Below are positions 50,525 to 58,284 of a stretch of DNA of 64,000 nt, piece by piece. Origin of the DNA: JBJXHG01 sp046160865 (GTDB taxonomy: Bacteria > Planctomycetota > UBA1135 > GCA-002686595); NCBI GenBank assembly GCA_046160865.1, contig JBJXHG010000190.1, positions 1-64,000 of the forward strand, given 5' to 3'. A program made the translations under genes and the position numbers. Every line of letters starts with the position of its first letter. Position 1 is the first letter of the stretch. The notes below the pieces were generated by a model, which was not told where the DNA came from, made no database searches, and saw only the letters and a program-made list of their open reading frames with translations.

Positions 50525-51685
50525 ATGCAGTCCCTACTCTTGCTCGGCAGCACAGGCTCGATCGGCTGTCAAACGCTCGACCTGCTGCGGAGCCAACCGG
50601 GACACCATCGCGTCGTGGCGCTCGGTGCGCGCCGTTCGTGGCAGCGCGTCGCCGAGCAAGCGGCCGAGTTCCGGCCGAAGTTCGTCGCGCTGACCGATTC
50701 GAGCGCTGCCGAGTCGCTGCGCCCGCACCTGCCCGCGGGCACACACCTGTTCCACGGTTCGAACGCGCTCGAGTTGCTCGCGCTCGAAGCCGAGTACGAC
50801 ATCGCGGTGCACGGCGTCGTCGGCGCAGAGGGCTTGCTGCCGTCGGTGCGCATCTTGGAACGCGGCAAGACGCTCGCGCTCGCGAACAAAGAATCGCTCG
50901 TGATGGCCGGGCGACTCTTGATGGAGATCGCGCGCGCGTCCGGCGCGACGATCCTGCCCGTCGACAGCGAGCATTCGGCGATCTTCCAATGCCTGCGCGG
51001 CGAGGACGTGCGCCGCGTGCGCCGGATCTGGCTCACCGCGAGCGGCGGTCCGTTTCGATGCGCGACTTCCGACGAGATCGCGCGCGCCACGCCGGAGATG
51101 GCGCTCCGGCATCCGAATTGGTCGATGGGGCCGCGCATCACCGTCGGTTCGGCGACCCTGATGAACAAAGCGCTCGAAGTGATCGAGCTCCATCACTTGT
51201 TCGGGTTCGAGCGCGAGCAGATCGAGGTCGTCATCCACCCGCAATCGATCGTCCACTCGATGGTGGAGTTCGTGGACGGATCCGTGATCGCGCAGATGGG
51301 TCCGCCCGACATGCGCGGTCCGATCCACTACGCGCTGCACCACCCGGATCGAGTCGCCTCGTCGTTGCGCGGCTTCGACGTGGACGCGTTCCGTTCGCTG
51401 TCGTTCGAGCGTCCCGATATGGAGCGTTTTCCCGCGCTCCAGCTCGGATTTCGCTGTGTCGAGCAAGGATCCGACTCCGGCAGCGTGCTGAACGCGGCCG
51501 ACGAGGTGACCGTGGAAGCCTTCTTGCAGCGCGAGATCTCGTTCGGCGAGATCTCGCGCATCAATCGAGCCGTGCTGGACCGCAGGCCGGGCTTCGACGG
51601 CGACGTCGAGGCGCTTTTGCGCGCGGACCGCGCGGCGCGGGCGATGGCGCGCGACGAGGTGCGCTCGGTTTCCGCCCGTCCCTGA
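50525..51685 (+). CDS. dxr: 1-deoxy-D-xylulose 5-phosphate reductoisomerase
   Basis: A 386-residue enzyme of the MEP isoprenoid pathway. It has the NADPH motif LLGSTGSIGCQTL, LALANKESLVMAG, the metal/active-site phrase LPVDSEHSAIFQCL, and HPNWSMGPRITVGSATLMNKALEVIE. The length is normal. It is followed after 13 bp by the RseP-type protease gene. This dxr-rseP order is common in bacteria. Confidence 0.97.
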   Translation: MQSLLLLGSTGSIGCQTLDLLRSQPGHHRVVALGARRSWQRVAEQAAEFRPKFVALTDSSAAESLRPHLPAGTHLFHGSNALELLALEAEYDIAVHGVVGAEGLLPSVRILERGKTLALANKESLVMAGRLLMEIARASGATILPVDSEHSAIFQCLRGEDVRRVRRIWLTASGGPFRCATSDEIARATPEMALRHPNWSMGPRITVGSATLMNKALEVIELHHLFGFEREQIEVVIHPQSIVHSMVEFVDGSVIAQMGPPDMRGPIHYALHHPDRVASSLRGFDVDAFRSLSFERPDMERFPALQLGFRCVEQGSDSGSVLNAADEVTVEAFLQREISFGEISRINRAVLDRRPGFDGDVEALLRADRAARAMARDEVRSVSARP

Positions 51686-51698
51686 CCCATACATTCGC

Positions 51699-53597
51699 AT
51701 GGATCACACCCTGATCGAGATCTGGCGCTACGCCCAAGTGGTGCTCGGCATCAGCTTGGTGATCTTCGTCCACGAGTCCGGGCACTTCCTCGCCGCGCGC
51801 CTGTGCGGCGTGCGCGTCGAGGTGTTCAGCCTCGGGTTCGGTCCGAAGCTCTTCGGATGGCGGCGCGGCTCGACGCTCTACCAGATCGCGCTGCTGCCGC
51901 TCGGCGGCTTCGTGAAAATGGCGGGCGAGGAATCGGCGAACTCCGACACGCGCCCGGCGCGCGACGAGCTGCCGGCGAAGAGCGTCGGTCAGCGCTTCCT
52001 CATCTATTCGGGCGGTGTGCTCGCGAACGTGCTCTTCGCGCTGGTCGTGTTTCCGTTCCTGCTGTCGGCTGGACTGCCGACCGTCGAACCCGTGACCGGG
52101 CCGCCACAACCGGGCGGACCCGCGTGGCAAGCCGGGCTCGCCGCCGGTGCGCGCATCCACAGCGTGAATGGCAAATCGGTCCACGGCTTCCCGCAGATCA
52201 TGAACGAGGTCGCGCTCGGCGATCCGTCGGAGACCGTGCTCGAAGTCGTCGACGCGCCGGGCGCCGCGCCGCGCACCGTGCGGCTCGTGCCGCGCTACGT
52301 GGAAGTCAGCGGGCTCTACTCGATCGGGGTCACTCCGCCGCTCGATCCGCTCGCGCGCGTGCACGTGCAGCCTGCGAGCGCGGCCGACATCGCCGGCTTG
52401 CGATCCGGTGATCGATTGGTTTCCGTCGAGATCGTCTCGAACGGTATCGCTCCCGCGCAGCCGCTCGACGAGACGGCTCCGCTCGCCGGCGACAACACAC
52501 ACACCGATGTCTACGCGCTGACCGACGTACTCGATCTCGCGACGCTCGACGGCCACAACGTGCGCGTGCGCGCCGAGCGCGACGGAGCGTTCGTCGAAGC
52601 CGTGATGCGCGCGCAACCGGGTCCGCAGCTGGAGCGCCCGGGCCTCGGAATCCGCGGCGTGGAGAACCTCGTCGCCGACGTGCGCGCGTCCGGCCGGGAC
52701 CTCGGGATCGCAACGGGCGACCGCGTGATCGCGCTGAATGGAGTGCCGATCGCGCGCGCGCGCGATCTCGAGCGCATCGCCGCCGCATCGAAGGGCGAGC
52801 TCGCGTGGCGTGTCGAGCGCGACGGTCGCGTGCAAGAATCGAGCGTCTCCTTCGCCGACGGACACGAAGCACGCCAGCGCGTGCGCGACATCGCCCTCGC
52901 GGCGGACGGGAAGACGACGCAGGTGTGGGTCTATCCCGGCTCGCCCGCGTCGGAAGCCGGGCTCGAGAGCGGCGACCGCATCCTGCGCATCGGCGGCGCG
53001 GCGGTGTCGACCTTCGAGGACGTGCAACGCGCCGTCGGCGGCGCGCCGAAAGGCGAGCCGCTCACGATCGGCGTCGAGCGCCGCAGCGACCCGCAGTCCC
53101 CGCCCACGTTTCCCGAACTCGTCGTCACGCCGCGCGCGTGGCGCACGTTGACGCTCGGGCTCGCGCTCGAGCCCGCGGAATCGATCTTCACCGTGTCCGG
53201 TCCGGTCGAGGCGGTGCGCGTCGGCGTGCAGTCCTCCTGGCGCCTCCTCGAGGACTCGTGGTTGACCGTCAAGCGGATTCTGTTCGGCCACGTCGGCAGC
53301 GAGAACGTGGGCGGCATCATCACGATCAGCGTCGTGTCGCACAGCATGGCCTCGCAGGGCCTCGTGCAGCTCTTCTTCTTCCTCTGCATGCTGAGCATGA
53401 ACCTCGCGTTCCTGAACGTGCTCCCGATTCCGCTGCTCGACGGCGGACACTTGTTCTTCTTGTTGATCGAGAAGCTCAAGGGCTCGCCGGTGTCGGAGCG
53501 CATCCTCGGCTACAGCCAGATGGTCGGCATCGCGCTGATCTTGTCGTTGATGGTGTTCGCGACGTTCAACGACGTGCGGCGCTGGTTCTTCGACTGA
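51699..53597 (+). CDS. rseP: RIP zinc metalloprotease (RseP/site-2 protease) with about four PDZ-like units
   Basis: A 632-residue intramembrane protease. The zinc site HESGH (residues about 25-29) is in the first helix and the second motif NVLPIPLLDGG is near the C-terminus. Between them I see four PDZ-like units, around residues 137-200 (AGARIHSVNGKSV), 222-300 (RSGDRLVSVEIV), 320-395 (TGDRVIALNGVPI) and 407-470 (SGDRILRIGGAAV). E. coli RseP is about 450 residues with two PDZ domains, so this one is clearly enlarged. It should cut membrane-bound regulators such as anti-sigma factors. Confidence 0.93.
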   Translation: MDHTLIEIWRYAQVVLGISLVIFVHESGHFLAARLCGVRVEVFSLGFGPKLFGWRRGSTLYQIALLPLGGFVKMAGEESANSDTRPARDELPAKSVGQRFLIYSGGVLANVLFALVVFPFLLSAGLPTVEPVTGPPQPGGPAWQAGLAAGARIHSVNGKSVHGFPQIMNEVALGDPSETVLEVVDAPGAAPRTVRLVPRYVEVSGLYSIGVTPPLDPLARVHVQPASAADIAGLRSGDRLVSVEIVSNGIAPAQPLDETAPLAGDNTHTDVYALTDVLDLATLDGHNVRVRAERDGAFVEAVMRAQPGPQLERPGLGIRGVENLVADVRASGRDLGIATGDRVIALNGVPIARARDLERIAAASKGELAWRVERDGRVQESSVSFADGHEARQRVRDIALAADGKTTQVWVYPGSPASEAGLESGDRILRIGGAAVSTFEDVQRAVGGAPKGEPLTIGVERRSDPQSPPTFPELVVTPRAWRTLTLGLALEPAESIFTVSGPVEAVRVGVQSSWRLLEDSWLTVKRILFGHVGSENVGGIITISVVSHSMASQGLVQLFFFLCMLSMNLAFLNVLPIPLLDGGHLFFLLIEKLKGSPVSERILGYSQMVGIALILSLMVFATFNDVRRWFFD

Positions 53598-54502
53598 TGC
53601 GCGACTTCGGACGCTTGCTCCGGCTGTCGCTCGCACCGACGGCGGCGGCCGACATCGCGGCAGGAACCGTTCTCGCGCACGGTGGGCGCTGGCCCGCGGG
53701 CGGCGGCGCGTGGCTGCTGATGGCGAGCTCGCTCGCGATCTACCACGGCAACATGGCGCTCAACGACTGGGTCGATCGCGAGGGCGATCGGCGCACGCGT
53801 CCCTGGCGACCGTTGCCTTCCGGTCGGGTCGACGCGCGCTTGGCGCTCGCATGCGCGTGCGTGCTGATCGCAGGCGGCATTGCGATCGCGTGGAGCCTCG
53901 GGGGCGAGCTAGGCGTGTGGATGGGCGGCGTTGCGCTGACGGCCGTGCTCTACAACACCGCCGGTCGCGGTGCATGGACCGGTCCGCTTCTGCTCGGCGC
54001 ATGCCGCGCGGGCAACATCGCCGCCGCGTCGCTCCTTCCGACCGCCGGGTCGCTCGATGCCGGCGCGCTTCCGATCATCGCCGGCGCGTACGGCGTGTAC
54101 GTGTTCAGCGTCTCGCGGCTCGCGCGGCTCGAAGACGCAGATCCCGAGCTCGACCCCATGTACCCGCGGAGCGCCTACCTCTGGATCGGCGCCGCGATTC
54201 TCGCGCTCGTGCCATTCGTCCCGTGGCCGCCGCCGTTCTGGCCTTGGCGTGGCGCCGCCGCCTTGGTCGGCATCGCCGGCGCGCTCGGCGTTGCCGTTTC
54301 CGCGTATCGCCTGAACGGTGGCGATCGGACGGAGATCCAGGCCGCGGTCGGCGGCGCACTGCGCCGACTGCTCTTCTTCACCGCCGCGGTCGCACTGCTG
54401 CCGTTCCGTGACGGGAGCTACGTTCCGCTCGTCGTAGCCGCCGCGGTGCTGGCCGGCTTTCCCGTCGCGTATCTGTTGCGCCGCGCGTTCCCGCCGACGT
54501 AG
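53597..54502 (+). CDS. UbiA-family prenyltransferase-like membrane protein
   Basis: A 301-residue polytopic membrane protein. It has the Mg/pyrophosphate motif NDWVDREGD followed by RTRPWRPLPSGRV (about residues 54-78), as in UbiA enzymes, plus a second acidic region ARLEDADPELDP. It should attach a polyprenyl chain to an aromatic or other acceptor, but no quinone gene neighbour reveals the substrate. The ATG overlaps the stop of the protease gene (TGATG), so it is translationally coupled with dxr-rseP. Repeat copy E follows 34 bp after its stop. Confidence 0.85.
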   Translation: MRDFGRLLRLSLAPTAAADIAAGTVLAHGGRWPAGGGAWLLMASSLAIYHGNMALNDWVDREGDRRTRPWRPLPSGRVDARLALACACVLIAGGIAIAWSLGGELGVWMGGVALTAVLYNTAGRGAWTGPLLLGACRAGNIAAASLLPTAGSLDAGALPIIAGAYGVYVFSVSRLARLEDADPELDPMYPRSAYLWIGAAILALVPFVPWPPPFWPWRGAAALVGIAGALGVAVSAYRLNGGDRTEIQAAVGGALRRLLFFTAAVALLPFRDGSYVPLVVAAAVLAGFPVAYLLRRAFPPT

Positions 54503-54536
54503 AGCACGCCGCCGGGCTTCGGGTGGCTGCGAAGTT

Positions 54537-54717
54537 CTAGCCCGCATTTCTCACCACGTCCGTCGCGAGGTCGTGCGAACTCGTTCGGAGCAAGGCGTTG
54601 CATCGGAATCGACCGGAGCTGACCTGTTAGGTCAGCGAGGATCGATTCTGAGCCAACAACGCCGCTCCGACGGAGTTGGCGCGACCGCAGCAGGACGTGG
54701 TGAGAAATGCGGGCTAG
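54537..54717. repeat. 181-bp dyad-symmetric intergenic element, copy E (best preserved)
   Basis: Exactly 181 bp and the least decayed copy. The first 25 bases (starting CTAGCCCGCATTTCTCACC) and last 25 bases are perfect inverted repeats. Further pairs share the same centre (54627): GTTG/CAAC at 54597-54600 and 54654-54657, GAATCGA/TCGATTC at 54606-54612 and 54642-54648, and GCTGACCT/AGGTCAGC at 54618-54625 and 54629-54636. It fills the gap between two convergent genes. The whole element can fold as one long hairpin or cruciform. Confidence 0.93.
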
Positions 54718-54726
54718 GACGTGCTC

Positions 54727-56022
54727 TCAGCGCGCCGGCGGCGTCGCGTCCCCGACGCGACGGTCGAGCCAGGTGAGCGCGTCGGCGCGCGTCGCGAGCG
54801 TCCCGTCGAGCTGCAGCGTCTCCGCTTCGCGCAGGATGCTTCCCCATCGGGGGCCGTGCGGAAGAGTCGTGCGCGCGAGATCCTCCGCCGTCACGAACGG
54901 CACGGGACGCAACTCCGCCACGGTGGTGCGCGCGTGCTCGTCGCGCCACTCCGTGACCGCGCGCGAATCCGCCGCTCCGACTTCCGACCAGGCCGACGCG
55001 AGCAGGAGCGCGGCCGCGAAGTCGACGTCACGCAGCAACTGGACGCGCTCACCACGTGAACGGGCACGGCTGGTCGCGCGGGCGAGCTCGCGTGCGATGG
55101 CGAGGATTCCGCCGACGCGGCGCTGCAGTGCACGGGAAGCACGCAGCGCCTGGAGCGCGCCCAGCACGGTCTCGCGCACGTCGTCGTCGCCGCCGTCGAC
55201 GGCTCCGAGCAAGGCCGCGAAACCGAGCGCAGCTCCCGGCGCGCGCAGATGCTCGAATACAGGCGCGCGGGCGCACACGCCGGCGCGCACGTGGTCGTGC
55301 GTCAGCGCTGCGGGCAAGCAGCGCGGGAGCACTTGCGCGTCGCACAAGATCGCGACTCCGTGGGCCGGTGCGTCGCACTCGAAGAGCTTCTCGAGCTCGC
55401 CGAGCACGCGCTCGGGGCTGACGCCGCGCAGCGCGTCGAGCGATTGGCGCGCCGCATCGAGCACGCCCGGCGCGAGCTCGAGGTTCGCGCGCGCCGCGAA
55501 GCGCCCCATCCGCAGCAGGCGCAGACCGTCTTCTTGGAAGCGCCGCCGCGGATCGCCGACGCACGCGAGCCGCCCGGCCGAGAGGTCCGCGAGTCCCCCC
55601 TGCGGATCGAGAAGCGTGTCGTCGAGCGGGTCGAGGTAGAGCGCGTTGCACGTGAAGTCGCGCCGTCGCGAGTCCTCTTCCGGCGTCGCGCCGAAGCCGA
55701 CGTGATCGGGATGGCGCGCATCGGTGAAGCCGTGCTCGGAACGAAACGTCGTGTGCTGCACGTCGATGCCGCCAGCGCGCACGACGACGGTGCCGAACGC
55801 ACGTCCGGCGGGAAACGTCGCGTCGAAGAGCGCCTCCACTTCTTCCGGCCGCGCGCTCGACGCCATGTCGATCTCGAGCACCGCGCGCCGCAACGCGAGG
55901 TCGCGCGGCGCGCCGCCGACGATCCACGCGCGGTGTCCCGCCGTGCCGAGAGCGCGCGCGATGGTGCGCGCCGCGGCGCTCAATTCGACGGAAAGGTCTT
56001 GCATCGCGGGCGCGCGCAGCAT
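54727..56022 (-). CDS. CCA-adding enzyme/poly(A) polymerase family protein
   Basis: A 431-residue class II nucleotidyltransferase that should add or repair the tRNA 3' CCA end. It has the head-domain motif VGGAPRDLALRR (about 35-46) and the RRDFTCNALY and RFQEDGLRLLRMGRFAAR segments expected in this family. The metal-binding DxD appears as E-I-D (LEIDMA), a conservative change of the first Asp. The tail is helical and Arg/Ala-rich. Another start at 56004 is possible. It converges with the UbiA-like gene, with repeat copy E between them. Confidence 0.85.
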   Translation of the reverse strand: MLRAPAMQDLSVELSAAARTIARALGTAGHRAWIVGGAPRDLALRRAVLEIDMASSARPEEVEALFDATFPAGRAFGTVVVRAGGIDVQHTTFRSEHGFTDARHPDHVGFGATPEEDSRRRDFTCNALYLDPLDDTLLDPQGGLADLSAGRLACVGDPRRRFQEDGLRLLRMGRFAARANLELAPGVLDAARQSLDALRGVSPERVLGELEKLFECDAPAHGVAILCDAQVLPRCLPAALTHDHVRAGVCARAPVFEHLRAPGAALGFAALLGAVDGGDDDVRETVLGALQALRASRALQRRVGGILAIARELARATSRARSRGERVQLLRDVDFAAALLLASAWSEVGAADSRAVTEWRDEHARTTVAELRPVPFVTAEDLARTTLPHGPRWGSILREAETLQLDGTLATRADALTWLDRRVGDATPPAR

Positions 56023-56070
56023 GGATTGAGCGTAGCAAGCGCCGGTGCGACCGGCATGCGGAGAGCTGAC

Positions 56071-56601
56071 ATGAGCACGCCTGCAGCGGCCCGTCCGACG
56101 CTGATGGAAGACGTCGAGCCGCGCGCCTCGACGACGCGCAGTCGTTGGCCGGATCGAGTCGCGCTCGTCGCGATCGCGGTCGTGGTCGCGCTCGTGTCCC
56201 TACCCAGACTGCGTCAGTTCGCGCTGCGCGAGAACGAGGCCGATGCAATCCGCTTGGTGCGCGTGCTCGCGGCCGGTGGTCAGCCGCTCGAGGAGCGCTT
56301 CGCTCCCGGCAGCGCGCTCGCCCGCCGCGTCGGCGACGTCGAGCTGCTCGGCCACAGCGTGTTGCGCCGTCACGGCTACCTGTTCGACAGCGTGCGGACG
56401 GCCGACGGTTCGCCGATGGTGCGCGCTTGGCCGTGGTCGCACCAGCACACGGGGCTCGGCGCATTCGTGTGGACGCCGGAGCGCGGCCTGCTCGCGCACG
56501 CGAATGCGGACGGACGTTTCAGCGGAATCGACCGGCCGCCGTCGTCGGATTCCGGTCTGACCGGCTGGATCTCGTACACCGCCGATGCCGGGACGCACTG
56601 A
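56071..56601 (+). CDS. Membrane-anchored pilin-like (pseudopilin-type) protein
   Basis: A 176-residue protein with a cytosolic N-terminus of about 30 residues, one transmembrane helix (VALVAIAVVVALVSLP), then ENEADAIRLVRVLAAGG, which resembles the E-x-x-A-x-x-x-L-R helix of prepilin-like proteins. The second half (HGYLFDSVRT, AFVWTPERGLLAHANADG) resembles the small beta region found in pilin-like proteins of Acidobacteria and Planctomycetota. The start at 56071 has GGAGAG just upstream. No prepilin peptidase site (G-F-T-L-x-E) is visible, so processing is doubtful. It stands alone between minus-strand genes. Confidence 0.62.
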   Translation: MSTPAAARPTLMEDVEPRASTTRSRWPDRVALVAIAVVVALVSLPRLRQFALRENEADAIRLVRVLAAGGQPLEERFAPGSALARRVGDVELLGHSVLRRHGYLFDSVRTADGSPMVRAWPWSHQHTGLGAFVWTPERGLLAHANADGRFSGIDRPPSSDSGLTGWISYTADAGTH

Positions 56602-56613
56602 CGGCCGCGCGCG

Positions 56614-58284
56614 TCACTCGACCCCGTACCAGCGCCACAAGAAGCAGTTGAGCGCGGGGCGCACGAGACGGTCCGTCACGCGCAGAGCGGCGCGCTTGAG
56701 TGCCGGCGCGACTTCTTCCGCCGGCCCGATCCGCACGGCGCGCTCGAACGCGTAGAGGATCTCGATCGGCGTCGTGCGCTCGTCCGCCAGCACCTCGAGC
56801 AGGAACGTGCGCGAGCCGGCGCCGTCGTCGGACGCGCCCGCTTCGACGAAGTCCATGCGACGCCGCACGTCGCCCTCCGAGCGCCAGAGCTCGCGCGCGA
56901 GCTCGCGTCCCGGCGCGCCCGCGCCCGCCAAGAGCTGCACGTACCAGCGGTGCGCTTCGATGCCTTGGATCTCTCCGGTCGCGCTCCGCGCCTGCGCGAC
57001 GAGATGTTCCGCGGCGGCGCGCAGCGGCAATTGGCCGATCGCGCGATCGAGGATCGCGGGTTCGACGAGCACGGGTTGCAGCTCGCCGCTGCGCAAGCGC
57101 GAGAGCGTCGCCCACGCGCGCGCGGCGATCGTCGGCTCGCGCTCCCACACGGGACGAAGAATCGTGAGCGCCGCCTCGAGGCTCGCCTTGTCGCCGCGCA
57201 ACAACTCGAGGGATTCGTTGAGCGCCGCTTCGTCGCCCAGGCGCGCGAGTGCGGCGAGACACGCGATGCGCACGCCGCGGTCGCCGTCGGAAGCGCCGGC
57301 CGAGAGTTTCGCGCGCGGCGCATCGCCCGCTCGCTCACCGAGCGCACGCGCGCTCGCTTCGCGGATCGAGGGCTCCGGGTCGTGCGCGAGCCGGTCCGCG
57401 AGCACGTCGAGCAGTCCTGCGCGGCTCGCCGCCTCGACGAGCATGCGCCGCTTCGAGGCCGAGTCCGACGTCCGCCAGGCCTCGATCTCGGCTCTCGCCG
57501 CGACGTCGGCGTGTAGCGCGACGCCAGCGGCGAGGTGCACGCGGATCACGCCGTCGAGCTTCGGCCAGTACTCCGCGTAACGCGCGCGGACGTCGGGCTG
57601 ATTGCTTTCGCACAGGATCACCGCCAAGTGCTTCCACAAGTTGCGGTTCTCGCCAGCGTCGAGCCACGCGACGAAATCGCGCTCGAGCCGCGCGCGGTCC
57701 GCCGCGACGAGCACCTTCACGATCTCCTGGCCGAGCTCGGGTCCCGCCGGGAGAAGCGCGACCACACGGTCGTAATCCGACGCGATGGCGTGGCGCGCGA
57801 GTCCGCGCACCGCAGCCACGCGCACGGACTCCTGCGTGTGGCCGAGCGCGTGCACGAGCAACGGACGTCCCGCGTCCGAACTCATGATGGTCGGCACCGC
57901 GAGCACGTTCTGCAGGATCGGTGCGCGGAAGGCGTCGTCGCTGTTCTGGTCGAAGAGGCGCGTCAGCATCTCGATCGCCGCTGCACCGCCGGCCGCGAGC
58001 TCTACCTTGGCTTGCTTGAGCACGTCCGTGTCGCCGCGCACGAGCTTGCTAGCCCAGATCGCGTACACGTCGCTCGTGTCGGCCAGGAAGGGATCCGCCT
58101 TCGAGCAGGGCGCGAGCAAGTGCGCGACGCGCGGATCGCGCGCGAGTTCGTCGGGCGTCGCGCGACTCGGCGTGGCGACGGCTGCGGGCGCTGGATCGGG
58201 CGCTTCCGTGCGCGAGCACGCCGCGCCGAGGCCCGCGAACAGCGCGATCCCCGCGCACGCCACGCGCGCGCGCCGCGGACTCAT
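56614..58284 (-). CDS. HEAT-repeat lipoprotein coupled to a TolC-like channel
   Basis: A 556-residue exported protein. The signal peptide ends at a lipobox-like LGAACSR (Cys about 23), followed by a Pro/Ala linker and many HEAT-type helical repeats (GRPLLVHALGHTQESVRVAAVRGLARHA; GVRIACLAALARLGDEAALNES). It ends WRWYGVE. The ATG overlaps the stop of the upstream TolC-like gene (ATGA), so the two are produced together. It may act as a periplasmic partner of that channel, which is an inference. It converges with the pilin-like gene, 12 bp away. Confidence 0.78.
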   Translation of the reverse strand: MSPRRARVACAGIALFAGLGAACSRTEAPDPAPAAVATPSRATPDELARDPRVAHLLAPCSKADPFLADTSDVYAIWASKLVRGDTDVLKQAKVELAAGGAAAIEMLTRLFDQNSDDAFRAPILQNVLAVPTIMSSDAGRPLLVHALGHTQESVRVAAVRGLARHAIASDYDRVVALLPAGPELGQEIVKVLVAADRARLERDFVAWLDAGENRNLWKHLAVILCESNQPDVRARYAEYWPKLDGVIRVHLAAGVALHADVAARAEIEAWRTSDSASKRRMLVEAASRAGLLDVLADRLAHDPEPSIREASARALGERAGDAPRAKLSAGASDGDRGVRIACLAALARLGDEAALNESLELLRGDKASLEAALTILRPVWEREPTIAARAWATLSRLRSGELQPVLVEPAILDRAIGQLPLRAAAEHLVAQARSATGEIQGIEAHRWYVQLLAGAGAPGRELARELWRSEGDVRRRMDFVEAGASDDGAGSRTFLLEVLADERTTPIEILYAFERAVRIGPAEEVAPALKRAALRVTDRLVRPALNCFLWRWYGVE

